A stretch of 64,000 nt of DNA from positions 30,952-94,951 of the forward strand of contig CANMVY010000008.1 in the NCBI GenBank assembly GCA_947501265.1, written 5' to 3'. The notes under the pieces are model-generated. The model was not told the DNA's origin. It worked only from the letters and a program-made list of their open reading frames with translations, and made no database searches. A program made the position numbers and the translations under genes. This document shows, piece by piece, positions 42,031-51,080 of this stretch. Positions within the stretch are counted from its first letter, which is position 1; each line of letters begins with the position of its first letter. Source of the stretch: Bacteroidota bacterium. Lineage in GTDB: Bacteria > Bacteroidota > Bacteroidia > UBA7662 > CANHCV01.

Positions 42031-42930
42031 TTATTTCATCAGTATTGTAGCCAAGTATTCTTGCTCGGTTTGTCCCGGAGTGGGAATCCAACGTACATCT
42101 CCCTTAGCGCCCAACGCTTCTCGATCCATGATGGTGCTGTACCCAGGGCGCGAAATCAAAAAGGAACAAAATTGAAGCCATTGTGCCAAATCCGATTGAT
42201 TGGGATATTCAATGAACAGGACATCTTTTTCTTCAACAAAAGGTTTGATGCCAACAACGATGGTTTTGCCTTTCCTCAATTTTAAAGCATCTTCCACAAA
42301 AAACTTCCGACTTCCTTTCGGGCCAGATGTTAAAATAAGCGTATCAGGAATGTCAATGCTGGGTTTTGGTAAAGGTGAAAACCTTGATAATGGGCCCATA
42401 AAAACCACTTTCTGATTGGAATAAGGCTTGGACAGGGCTCCCGTTAGTCGACGATCGGAATAATCGGGCACCCAAATTTCATTGAATTCTCCCAGTAAAC
42501 TTTTGAAATAGATGTTCCTTAGCGGATTTAAAAATCGAAGAAACCAAGGAAGTCGAGGGCGAATTTGATGGGTAATGATAACAGAATGAACCTGGGGATG
42601 GAAACAACCGTACCGATTGTCGGAAATAATCTGATCGGGTTTGATTTCATTGACCAAATTTTTGATTTTCCGTTGTTCCCGGGTGATGAACTTACGAATA
42701 TCGGAAGACTGATAAACAACACTTCGCCAAACGGATTTCCCATAGGAGATATCCATATCGTCCAAGTTGTGAATTTGATCTTGGGGGCAATTCATTTGAA
42801 TCCATTCCAAGGCTTCTCCATAGGCCCCCCAAACGATTTCATGTCCTTCTTTTCGGTAACGATCGGCCAAAGCAGCCGAACGAGTAGCGTGTCCAAGTCC
42901 CCAATTCAGGGGCGTAAAAAGTACTTTCAT
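42031..42930 (-). CDS. MurG-like (GT28-type) glycosyltransferase
   Basis: GT-B fold protein of 299 residues. It begins MKVLFTPLNWGLGHATRS, matching the glycine-rich nucleotide-sugar loop of MurG-like enzymes, and ends with SRPGYSTIMDREALGAKG and PTPGQTEQEY, which correspond to the acceptor/UDP region of GT28. Shorter than MurG (about 355). Probably cytoplasmic and acting in surface glycan or glycolipid synthesis with the GT9 downstream. Substrate unknown. Confidence 0.8.
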   Translation of the reverse strand: MKVLFTPLNWGLGHATRSAALADRYRKEGHEIVWGAYGEALEWIQMNCPQDQIHNLDDMDISYGKSVWRSVVYQSSDIRKFITREQRKIKNLVNEIKPDQIISDNRYGCFHPQVHSVIITHQIRPRLPWFLRFLNPLRNIYFKSLLGEFNEIWVPDYSDRRLTGALSKPYSNQKVVFMGPLSRFSPLPKPSIDIPDTLILTSGPKGSRKFFVEDALKLRKGKTIVVGIKPFVEEKDVLFIEYPNQSDLAQWLQFCSFLISRPGYSTIMDREALGAKGDVRWIPTPGQTEQEYLATILMK

Positions 42931-42936
42931 GCAGGA

Positions 42937-43122
42937 TTACTCGAATGGATCGCAAGTTTTGTGGGTTCCATCGCAGTACGGTTTTTTGTTGCTTTTTCCG
43001 CAACGGCAGAGGTAGGTTAACGATTTCGTTTCCAATACGTCGCCCGCCAAGGTTTGCAGTTGAATATCGCCTTCAATTTTGGCGGGTCCGTTAGGAACCA
43101 AGGTAATTTTTACTTTTTCCAT
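42937..43122 (-). CDS. CDGSH-type iron-sulfur protein
   Basis: 61-residue protein with a CDGSH 2Fe-2S motif: CRCGKSNKKPYCDGTH near residues 39-54, giving the 3Cys-1His ligand set C-x-C-...-C-D-G-T-H. Expected to bind a redox-active or transferable 2Fe-2S cluster; partner unknown. It sits between the YfhO gene (1-bp gap) and the MurG-like gene (6-bp gap), so it is co-transcribed. Confidence 0.9.
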   Translation of the reverse strand: MEKVKITLVPNGPAKIEGDIQLQTLAGDVLETKSLTYLCRCGKSNKKPYCDGTHKTCDPFE

Positions 43123-43123
43123 G

Positions 43124-45586
43124 TTATGCTTTTTTACGATTCATGCGAAACAACTCAAAGGCCAACAATGCGAGCAAAATGCCCGATCCTGCCAAGCTGA
43201 TGCTGCTTCCGGTATAATGACTGTTAGGGTGAAATACAAACTCAATTTTGTGGTCTCCAGCTGGAATTTTCAATGCGCGAAGCACGTAGTTTACGCGAAT
43301 AAATTCTGCATCTTTTCCATCAATGGTCGCTTTCCAATCGGTATTTCCTTTGTACCAAATTTCAGAAAAAACGGCCAATCCTTCTTTGGAACTGGAGCTT
43401 TTGTACTCCATTTTATCGGGGTGATAGTTGGTGAGTTCCACCTTGGCAGAGGCAAAAGAAGCCGTGTCCATGGTCAAACCAGCAACATATTTTTCGAAGC
43501 GTTGATCCACCAAGGCCTGGGTGCGCGGATTGAATCCAGCATCGCCCAATTTTTCATTTTCCTCATCGGCATTTTTAACGATAACAGGATTCATCACAAA
43601 CCAAGCGTTGCCCAAAGCACCTGGGTTAGGTCGAGCAATGGGAGCGCCGCTTTGGGGATCTTGCTGAATGTAGTATCGCATGTTCAGCATGTCGTAAGCC
43701 TTCTGATTGCCTTTGCCCAAGTGATTTTCGATTAATTCTTGGTAGCGAAGTAGTTTTACGGCCGAATAACCACCGATGTGTTTGTGGAAATAGGAGGTGG
43801 TTGCATCGTTAAACGGACCCGATGGAGGCGTTGTGTTGAACACCCGGTAAGTGCCGTTTTGGTCTTGCAAAATTTGTTGATCGGCTGCCGATGGCTCAAT
43901 GAAATCGGCATAAGAAGATTTCTTTTGGAAATCGTCTTTGTTCAAATAGCGCTTGTCCACCATCCACAAATCCACCACCACCAAAGTCAACAAAGATGAA
44001 AGCACCACGGTTGGTTTCAACCAATTTTTTAGGAAGCTGAAAACCAATCCCGCTGCTAAGGCAATGAAGAAAAACGATCGCAATGCATCGGCCTTCATGA
44101 TGGCCAAACGGGTATCCAACAATCCTTGGTAGATGCCGTTCGGCTCGATTTTATTTTGCTTCAGCATCTCCAAGAAATTGGCGTCGCCGGCTCCAGTAAA
44201 CTCGAATAAACTGCCGCCTAAAACATAAAATACCAAACTTAATCCTCCCGTTAGGCCGAAGGCCCAGTAGAGTTTTTTAATCAATGTATCTTTGTCCATA
44301 CCTTCTTTAATCAGCTCATTCAATCCCAAAGCTGCCGATAAAATCATGGCGAAACCGGTGATCGAAAGCAGCATGCTCGGCGCCCGGAATTTGTTGTACA
44401 TGGGAACATTTTCGAAGAAGAAATGACTTAGTCCTTCCATGTTTTCACCCCAAGCGAGGAAAAGGGAAAGCAAGACCAAAGGCAAAACAATGGCCAACCA
44501 ACGCTTGGAAATAAGGAACAAACTCAGAACAAACAAAAAGATCACAATAGCACCCATGTACGTAGGTCCGCCGGTACCCATGTCGGATGCGCCCCAATAC
44601 GTAGGCATGCCGCCCAACGCATTCGGATCGATGTTCTGGGCCTGAAGGGCGGCCGCGAAGGGAGATTTTAAATCCATGGGCATGGACGATCCGCCACCGG
44701 CGAAATTCGGAATCATCAAATTAAATGTTTCCGACTTGCCGTAACTCCAATTCATGGCGTAATCGAAATCCAATCCGGTTTTTGAAACGGCAGAACCCGC
44801 ATTTTTCGTCAACTCAGAAGTTCCTCCACGCGTGGCTTCCTTCGAATAATCCCAAGTGGTCCAAAGGGTGACCGTATTGGCGGCAGCGCCCAAAAGAGCA
44901 AAAGCCAATAGCATTCCGGCCTTTTTGAAAAACCCAACGATTTCTTTGGCCATGATGGCCAAAACCAATTCCGAAACACCCAAAGCCGCAACGGCAATGA
45001 TGGTGTAATAGGTAATTTGCAAGTGGTTCGCTTTGATGGCCAAACCGGTAATAATTCCAACCAAAATAACTTTGATGAATTTGGGTTCCCGGAAATAGGA
45101 AATGACCAAACCCAACAAGGCCGGCATCATGGCAATCGCAACCAACTTGGTCACGTGGCCGGCTTCAATGGAAAGGATGAAATAGGTATTCAACGAAAAA
45201 GCAGCTGAAGCTAAAATGGAAACCAATTGATTGATTTTCAATTGAGCCATCAAGAAATAGAAGCCCAACATCAAGGTAAACAACAGCATCAAACCAGTTG
45301 GAAGCAGGGTTTGGTAATAATCGAAAATCAACAATAAATTGGCTTTCGGCGCGTAAGCCACCTGAAACATGGGCATTCCGCTGAACATGCCGTTGGACCA
45401 TAAAATGGTTTCTCCCTTGGCAGCGTAATCCGAAACCTCCTTGGCGGCGGCAACAGCAGAAACACTATCGTGGGCGTTGATTTTTTTGCCGCTCAATTCG
45501 GGAGAGCAATACAGCGCAGCGAGAACCAGGAAAATAACCCCGGAAATCAAATGCTTCATCCAAGGGCGGGAAATCGATTCAGACAT
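43124..45586 (-). CDS. YfhO family multi-spanning membrane protein
   Basis: 820-residue polytopic membrane protein of the YfhO family, related to GT-C type glycosyltransferases; some YfhO members glycosylate lipoteichoic acid. More than a dozen hydrophobic segments are visible, with the family's periplasmic loop after TM1 (INAHDSVSAVAAAKEVSDYAAKGE) carrying acidic residues and SNGMFSGMPMFQ. A C-terminal periplasmic domain follows and then a last TM (SISLAGSGILLALLAFELF) before a basic tail MNRKKA. The ATG at 45586 is preferred; the frame extends to 45763 only inside the upstream gene. Genes either side suggest a role in surface glycan or lipid glycosylation; inference. Confidence 0.87.
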   Translation of the reverse strand: MSESISRPWMKHLISGVIFLVLAALYCSPELSGKKINAHDSVSAVAAAKEVSDYAAKGETILWSNGMFSGMPMFQVAYAPKANLLLIFDYYQTLLPTGLMLLFTLMLGFYFLMAQLKINQLVSILASAAFSLNTYFILSIEAGHVTKLVAIAMMPALLGLVISYFREPKFIKVILVGIITGLAIKANHLQITYYTIIAVAALGVSELVLAIMAKEIVGFFKKAGMLLAFALLGAAANTVTLWTTWDYSKEATRGGTSELTKNAGSAVSKTGLDFDYAMNWSYGKSETFNLMIPNFAGGGSSMPMDLKSPFAAALQAQNIDPNALGGMPTYWGASDMGTGGPTYMGAIVIFLFVLSLFLISKRWLAIVLPLVLLSLFLAWGENMEGLSHFFFENVPMYNKFRAPSMLLSITGFAMILSAALGLNELIKEGMDKDTLIKKLYWAFGLTGGLSLVFYVLGGSLFEFTGAGDANFLEMLKQNKIEPNGIYQGLLDTRLAIMKADALRSFFFIALAAGLVFSFLKNWLKPTVVLSSLLTLVVVDLWMVDKRYLNKDDFQKKSSYADFIEPSAADQQILQDQNGTYRVFNTTPPSGPFNDATTSYFHKHIGGYSAVKLLRYQELIENHLGKGNQKAYDMLNMRYYIQQDPQSGAPIARPNPGALGNAWFVMNPVIVKNADEENEKLGDAGFNPRTQALVDQRFEKYVAGLTMDTASFASAKVELTNYHPDKMEYKSSSSKEGLAVFSEIWYKGNTDWKATIDGKDAEFIRVNYVLRALKIPAGDHKIEFVFHPNSHYTGSSISLAGSGILLALLAFELFRMNRKKA

Positions 45587-45596
45587 AGTTGTTCTT

Positions 45597-47618
45597 TTAA
45601 TCGTGTTGATTTTGAATATTTTGAAGCGCCTCGTCCAAATCCGTGGTTGGAAGTTGACAAGCGCCGTGTTCACAAAGATAGAAAACAGTTTTCTCTGGAA
45701 TCCAACGATCGGAAAAAATAGACACCCGGTCGTTGGGGTAGGGGGTTCCCACCACCAACACATTGGGGAGAAATCGGTCCTCCAATTCGGATTTCATTTG
45801 GGTTGCTTGAGGCCCTACCACGGCCAATTCGTGAAATCCGTAGTGGCGATAGGTGTGCAACAAAGCCCAATTGGAAGCATACGCTCCGTAAGAGTTCATT
45901 TTTCCGTCGAGGTTTGCCAACATCCGTTGGCTTAAGTCCATCATTTCGGGTTTTCCCACCAATCTGCCCAGCAGAAATGCATTGTGGGCCATCACTCCAT
46001 TGGCCGATGGGATCACATTGTCTGACAAGTCGAGCGGTTCGGCCACCAAGCTCTCTGCCCAAAATGGCGAAAAGTGAAAAAGATTTTTCTCGGCAGAGAA
46101 ATGATTTTTATGAATGTAGTGCCACAAGTTTTGGGCATCTTCCAAATAGTTCTCGTTCCAAGTAACTTGGTACAATTCCAAACTGGCTTCCAGCAAATGG
46201 GCCATGTCTTCCAGAAAAGCAGACACCTGCGCAACTCCCGATTTCCAAGTACGGTACCAACGTCCGTTATCGCCCTGGAACTGCTGCATCAAGAATCGGT
46301 AATTTCGCTCGGCCAAATGCAGCAGGTTGGATTCGCTGAAGGCCAAAGAAGCTTGGGCCATTCCCGTAACCAGCAGTGCGTTCCAACCCAATAAAATTTT
46401 ATCATCTAAACCGGGTTGGGTTCTGCTCTTGCGATGATTTTGGAGTTTTTGACGAATCTCTACCAATTTTTCGGCTATTCCTTCAGGAGAGAAATCGAAT
46501 TTTTCGGCTAGTGGTCGAATGGAACTGCCAATGACTGGGATGGAAACCCCGTGTTCCCATTCACCGATTCCACCGATTCCATAAAATTCAAGAGCAATGG
46601 GTGCATCTTGACCGAGCACCTCTTCCAATTCCTGTGGCGTCCAAACGTAGTATTTCCCTTCAACGCCGTCGGTATCCGCATCCAAGGCCGACCAACTTGC
46701 GCCGGCAGGGTGAAGCAAGTCTCGTTGCAACCATTCCACCGTTTCGTACACCACCTTGCGGTAGAGTTCGTTCGGTTCGGTTCGGTAAGCTTCTGCGTAC
46801 AATCGAATGAGCTGAGCATTGTCGTACAGCATCTTTTCGAAGTGAGGAACCTTCCAATAAGCGTCGGTAGAGTAGCGGGCGAATCCGCCACCAATGTGAT
46901 CGTAAATGCCGCCGCTGGCCATGCACTGAAGGGAATGGTGCACCCATTGAAGGGCATCTTCGTTCCCGGAAATCCAACCGTACCTTAACATCGTTCGAAG
47001 AATAACGGGCATGGGAAATTTGGGAGCTCCTTGCATGCCGCCTAAGCGTCGATCGGCTTTGGCCAAAACCTGGTCAATGAATTCGTCTAAATTGGATTTA
47101 GAAAAGGGAGATTCCCCTGTGTTGTGGGGTAAAGTGGCATGTTGCTGAATAGCCTGAACCAATTGATCGCCATATTGCAAACAAGCATTCGGATCATCTT
47201 TCCAAAGTCGAACGATGTTGGAAAGGGTATCGATCCATTTGGTTTGCGGGAAGTAAGTTCCACCAAAAATTGGTCTTCCATCGGGCAAACAAATCACGTT
47301 TAACGGCCATCCGCCTTGTCCGGTCATCAGTTGAACCGATTCCATGTAGAGGTGATCCACATCGGGACGCTCTTCCCGATCAACTTTTATGGAGATGAAA
47401 TGGGTATTCATCACATCGGCCACGTCTTGGTTTTCGAAGGATTCATGCTCCATCACGTGGCACCAATGGCAAGCTGAATATCCGATGGAAACGATGATCA
47501 GTTTTTTTTGTGCCTTTGCTATCTCAAATGCCTCGTTCGACCAAGTTACCCAATCCACCGGATTGTTGGCGTGTTGGAGTAAATAAGGACTTCTGGAGTG
47601 AGCGAGTGCATTTGGCAT
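45597..47618 (-). CDS. Thioredoxin-domain protein (DUF255/YyaL, SPATA20-like)
   Basis: 673-residue cytoplasmic protein with an N-terminal thioredoxin-like domain: [17 protein letters not shown] near residues 10-26 and the CHWC active-site-like motif at about 50-53 ([16 protein letters not shown]). A long alpha/alpha-toroid, glycosidase-like C-terminal domain follows. Human SPATA20 and bacterial YyaL share this layout; their biochemical function is not established. The normal-length protein has no signal peptide. It lies 10 bp upstream of yfhO and 62 bp downstream of the desaturase-like gene, same strand. Confidence 0.92.
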   Translation of the reverse strand: MPNALAHSRSPYLLQHANNPVDWVTWSNEAFEIAKAQKKLIIVSIGYSACHWCHVMEHESFENQDVADVMNTHFISIKVDREERPDVDHLYMESVQLMTGQGGWPLNVICLPDGRPIFGGTYFPQTKWIDTLSNIVRLWKDDPNACLQYGDQLVQAIQQHATLPHNTGESPFSKSNLDEFIDQVLAKADRRLGGMQGAPKFPMPVILRTMLRYGWISGNEDALQWVHHSLQCMASGGIYDHIGGGFARYSTDAYWKVPHFEKMLYDNAQLIRLYAEAYRTEPNELYRKVVYETVEWLQRDLLHPAGASWSALDADTDGVEGKYYVWTPQELEEVLGQDAPIALEFYGIGGIGEWEHGVSIPVIGSSIRPLAEKFDFSPEGIAEKLVEIRQKLQNHRKSRTQPGLDDKILLGWNALLVTGMAQASLAFSESNLLHLAERNYRFLMQQFQGDNGRWYRTWKSGVAQVSAFLEDMAHLLEASLELYQVTWNENYLEDAQNLWHYIHKNHFSAEKNLFHFSPFWAESLVAEPLDLSDNVIPSANGVMAHNAFLLGRLVGKPEMMDLSQRMLANLDGKMNSYGAYASNWALLHTYRHYGFHELAVVGPQATQMKSELEDRFLPNVLVVGTPYPNDRVSIFSDRWIPEKTVFYLCEHGACQLPTTDLDEALQNIQNQHD

Positions 47619-47680
47619 GGGACTGCAAAATAAGCAGGAAGCGGCAAAAAAAACGAATGGATTTTTTTAGAAAATGAAGC

Positions 47681-49123
47681 TTAATCAAGCGTTTCTACCG
47701 CTGCTTTTGCGCTCAAGATTACGCCGGGAATTCCTTGGCCGGGGTAAAAACTATCTCCTGCGCCCAAAAGGCGATTTCCGTGCAATTTGCAACCCGGCAT
47801 TTGCCAAGGTAGAACGTTTTTCAATTGAGGGTAACCGCCCACCATTCCGTTTTTTCGCATCGTCCATGCTTCCCAACCTCCAGGGGTAGAGCTATGGAAA
47901 TACACCACGTTTTCCCGTTTAATCAGATCAGCTTCTTCCAATCTATGAAACACTTCATTTTCAATTTCTTCTTTGGAATGAATGTGCTTTTTATGCGGCT
48001 GAAGCACGTGCATGGAAACTGCTCCAACCCGAATGTTCTCCAAGTCGGAACGGGGATCGGTGGCAGGGTGAGTGGACAAAAAAATGGAATGAGCCCCTGT
48101 TTGCGGCATGGGGGAATCCAAATGAATTTGATGGTGAATGCACTCCCAATCTCGGTGTGGCTGGTAGGCAATTCCCATGGTAAAAGCCCCGCTCAATTGG
48201 TCGAGCGGTTGAATTTTTTTCTTCCAGCTTTCCGAAATCTCTGAAGGTATAAGGTCAACCAAATTGTTCAACGGTATGCTGCTAATCACGTGATCGGCTT
48301 CCCAGGTTCGGTTTTTTCCGATGACAGAAATGCTTTTGGAGGCGATTTCTAATTTTTGAATCGGTTGTCGCAGAATGATTTCGCCACCATTTTTTTCAAT
48401 CCAATTTTTAAGGACATCCGATAATTGTTGCATGCCGCCTTCTAAATAATGGTTGGGCTCATTGGTGTAACAGAGGGCGGTAGATCCAAAAAGCAAGTTG
48501 ACGTCATTGGCTGTGTTTTGTGCCGAAATCATCAATTGCTCATCGATGAATTTTCGGAAAACAGCATGATTCCCAAGCCCACATTTTTCCATCCATTGCT
48601 CTACGGTTTGAAAAGCATAAGGAAGATGTTGAACCCTTTCCATCGAAAAAAGTGGAATGGCCTGAAGTACATCGGAAAGGGATTGAGGTGGAAAATGGTG
48701 CAGCTCCAAGGCGTTGTTCCACACGAATTGCGATAGCTTGAAGCAGCGGGTCCAGAATTTGCGTTGGCCTTTCGGGCCGAAAACCCGCTCGGCCTCTTGA
48801 ATCCAATCCTCCAGATTTTCGAATCGGGTAAGCGTGGGCGTTCCTGACAATCCGTGAACCTGCATAGGGAGATGAAGGCGAGTGGCTTGAAGCGGAGGCA
48901 GGTTCAGTTGTTCGAGCAACCACCCCACGGGACGGTTTTTTCCTAATCCAACCAAGGTGGTTGCGCCCGATTCGAATCGGTGGCCTTTGCGCCAGTACGT
49001 TGCCGTGCAGCCGCCCACCATCCAGTTCTGTTCTACTAAAACTACGCGGTGGCCGCGCCGAATGCACAGGGCTGCTGCTGCAAGTCCACTCATTCCAGCG
49101 CCGATAACCACGATTTTCTTCAT
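47681..49123 (-). CDS. Phytoene desaturase/carotenoid isomerase-like FAD oxidoreductase
   Basis: FAD-dependent oxidoreductase of 480 residues in the CrtI/CrtH/retinol-saturase family. The N-terminus MKKIVVIGAGMSGLAAA is the FAD-binding Rossmann motif, followed by EQNWMVGGCTATYWRKGHRFESGATT and a C-terminal FAD motif LLGAGDSFYPGQGIPGVILSAKAA. It may desaturate or isomerise carotenoids, but no crtB or other carotenoid gene is nearby, so another lipid substrate is possible. The ATG at 49123 gives the standard start; extension to 49171 adds an unlikely 16 residues. Possible first gene of the six-gene minus-strand operon. Confidence 0.85.
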   Translation of the reverse strand: MKKIVVIGAGMSGLAAAALCIRRGHRVVLVEQNWMVGGCTATYWRKGHRFESGATTLVGLGKNRPVGWLLEQLNLPPLQATRLHLPMQVHGLSGTPTLTRFENLEDWIQEAERVFGPKGQRKFWTRCFKLSQFVWNNALELHHFPPQSLSDVLQAIPLFSMERVQHLPYAFQTVEQWMEKCGLGNHAVFRKFIDEQLMISAQNTANDVNLLFGSTALCYTNEPNHYLEGGMQQLSDVLKNWIEKNGGEIILRQPIQKLEIASKSISVIGKNRTWEADHVISSIPLNNLVDLIPSEISESWKKKIQPLDQLSGAFTMGIAYQPHRDWECIHHQIHLDSPMPQTGAHSIFLSTHPATDPRSDLENIRVGAVSMHVLQPHKKHIHSKEEIENEVFHRLEEADLIKRENVVYFHSSTPGGWEAWTMRKNGMVGGYPQLKNVLPWQMPGCKLHGNRLLGAGDSFYPGQGIPGVILSAKAAVETLD

Positions 49124-49336
49124 GAATGGGTAACAACAAAACCGCCTTTCCTGTTTCCAAGAAAGGTGCATATCATGGACGATTTTCTATTATTTCTGCT
49201 TTTCCGATGCATCCTTATGAGTCTCGAAACGATAAATCATTTTTTTTGATTTTGATTTATTGAAAATAATTGATGGATAAAAAAGTACAACGCAGAATTA
49301 TTTTTTTATTTTTAGGAATCGTTCAACGTTAAAAAA

Positions 49337-49762
49337 ATGAAAATGATTAAAGAATTCAAAGAATTCGCCTTGAGAGGAAATCTTATTGATATGGCTATTG
49401 CTTTTGTAATGGGCTCTGCATTTGGCAAGGTTATTACAGGTTTTATTGATGGAATGGTGATGCCTATCGTGGGTGCAATTACAGCAGGTACTGACTTTAA
49501 ACTATTAAAATGGGTGATAAGCGAAGCAAAATTTGATGCTTCTGGAAAAGAAATAAGTGCTGAATCAGCGATTCAATATGGGGCTTTCATTACAATTTTG
49601 ATTGACTTCGTATTGGTTGCTTTCTTTATGTTTCTGTTGATTAAAGGAATGAATAACATGAAGAGAAAGCAAATCGAAACTCCCAATCCTGCTCCAGCGC
49701 CAACGGAAGAACAACTATTAACGGAAATCAGAGATTTATTAAAAAAGTCTACTGAATCATAA
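49337..49762 (+). CDS. mscL: Large-conductance mechanosensitive channel
   Basis: 141-residue MscL, a homopentameric inner-membrane channel that opens under membrane tension to release solutes during hypo-osmotic shock. The N-terminal amphipathic helix (MKMIKEFKEFALRGN), TM1 (IDMAIAFVMGSAFGKVITGFIDGMVMP), a periplasmic loop and TM2 (YGAFITILIDFVLVAFFMFLLIKG) are all present, with a Pro/Ala linker and the C-terminal helical bundle EEQLLTEIRDLLKKS. Stand-alone gene. It and its upstream region are more A+T-rich than the neighbours, possibly from transfer; no other sign of mobility. Confidence 0.96.
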   Translation: MKMIKEFKEFALRGNLIDMAIAFVMGSAFGKVITGFIDGMVMPIVGAITAGTDFKLLKWVISEAKFDASGKEISAESAIQYGAFITILIDFVLVAFFMFLLIKGMNNMKRKQIETPNPAPAPTEEQLLTEIRDLLKKSTES

Positions 49763-49906
49763 AATTGCTGTTTGATGATTTCTTTTTGATTGAAGAAGAA
49801 ATTTAGAAATAAGGGAACAAATGGCGTTAATAATGGAAGAAAACGAGTGATTCAATGAAAATCCCATGCTGTTTTTTTCAGTTGGGGAATGTTGGTAATC
49901 AATCCG

Positions 49907-50992
49907 TTATTTTCCTTTGGCCAATTCCACTTCGAAAAGCTTAGGCCAGTACTTTCCGGTAAGGAAAAGGGTTTTGGTTGCGGGGTTGTAAGCAATTCCG
50001 TTGAGGACTTCAGCGTTTTCGGCTTCGGAAGCGGAAAGCAATCCCCCGGCGTAGATGAAGCTTTTCACCGCTCCCGTTTGGGGGTCGATGCCCACCAAAT
50101 CATCGGTCATGTACACGTTCGCGTAAATGCTACCGTTCACCCACTCCAATTCATTCAGCTGATCCACCATTTTTTCGTGGCTGAATACCTCAATAACCCT
50201 GGAAATGGTAGATGGATTTTTCGGATTGATGAAATACAATTTATTCGTACCGTCGCTCATGATGAGCTCTTTTCCATTGTTTGTGATTCCCCAACCCTCA
50301 ATGGCGCGGGGATATTTGAAGGAACCGATGGGGTTCAGTGTCTTCGCATCATAAATAAAACAGGTAAGCTCCTTCCACGAAAGTTGGTAAACCTTTCCAC
50401 CTAAAACGGTGCAGCCTTCCCCAAAAACAGATGCTTCCAATTTCCGTTCAATGGCCACTTTCCCCGTTTTCCAATCGACCAACCGAATGGAACTTTGACC
50501 GTATTGTCCGCCACTCATCACCAACTGATTTCCTGAGAATTCCAATCCTTGGGTGTACAATTTAGGGTCGTGAGGATAAGATTTTACAGCTTTGGCCACA
50601 AATGCTTGGGGAGCCGAGCGTGCCATCAAGGTAAAAGCCGTTGTTTTTTCGATGGATGTTCCTTTAGATGACGCTTTAGCGGTGAGGAGGTGTTGCCCCA
50701 TGGCCAAGCCTTCCGTTTGAATTCGTACCGGAAAAGGCAACGAATCGGTGGTGGTTAACTCTTTTCCATCGATGAAAAAAATTACTGAATCGATGGGATG
50801 CAAAGAATCGGTTGGTACCACATTCCAAACCACCGTATCGCCTTCATGTACCCTGCCCGCCGAATTGATTTCGTTGTTGAAAAAATCGAGATCTACTGCA
50901 TCTCTTTCTTCCTTTTTAGAAGTACAAGAGGATGCAAAAAGAGAAGCAATGCATGCAAATAGAAAGATTTTGGGCCACAAATGAATTTTCAT
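49907..50992 (-). CDS. Glutaminyl-peptide cyclotransferase lipoprotein
   Basis: Glutamine cyclotransferase (plant/bacterial five-bladed beta-propeller type) that converts N-terminal Gln of proteins to pyroglutamate. The 361-residue product starts with a lipoprotein signal peptide and lipobox LFASSC (Cys23), so it is membrane anchored. An Ig-like domain (about 40-125) precedes the propeller: SYPHDPKLYTQGLEFSGNQL, LEASVFGEGCTVLGGKVYQL, and the C-terminal NGIAYNPATKTLFLTGKYWP. In Bacteroidota many exported proteins have Gln after signal cleavage, which would be its substrates (inference). Monocistronic; the terminator beyond 51031 belongs to the next gene on this strand. Confidence 0.93.
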   Translation of the reverse strand: MKIHLWPKIFLFACIASLFASSCTSKKEERDAVDLDFFNNEINSAGRVHEGDTVVWNVVPTDSLHPIDSVIFFIDGKELTTTDSLPFPVRIQTEGLAMGQHLLTAKASSKGTSIEKTTAFTLMARSAPQAFVAKAVKSYPHDPKLYTQGLEFSGNQLVMSGGQYGQSSIRLVDWKTGKVAIERKLEASVFGEGCTVLGGKVYQLSWKELTCFIYDAKTLNPIGSFKYPRAIEGWGITNNGKELIMSDGTNKLYFINPKNPSTISRVIEVFSHEKMVDQLNELEWVNGSIYANVYMTDDLVGIDPQTGAVKSFIYAGGLLSASEAENAEVLNGIAYNPATKTLFLTGKYWPKLFEVELAKGK

Positions 50993-51030
50993 GGGGTAAA
51001 AATACGGCGCATTGAATGGATTTTGAAGAC

Positions 51031-51065
51031 AAAAAAAAGCCCCGAATTTCTTCGGGGGCTTTTTA
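51031..51065 (-). terminator. Rho-independent terminator of the 1833-residue T9SS protein gene
   Basis: Minus strand: AGCCCCCGAA-GAAA-TTCGGGGCT then eight T. Third example of the GCCCCGAA hairpin after a T9SS cargo gene. Confidence 0.9.
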
Positions 51066-51080
51066 CGAGTAACATTGAAA

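Noticed and set aside
45587..45763. N-terminal extension of the YfhO protein
   Set aside because: It lies inside the upstream gene, contains no signal or family sequence, and the ATG at 45586 follows that gene's stop by 10 bp.
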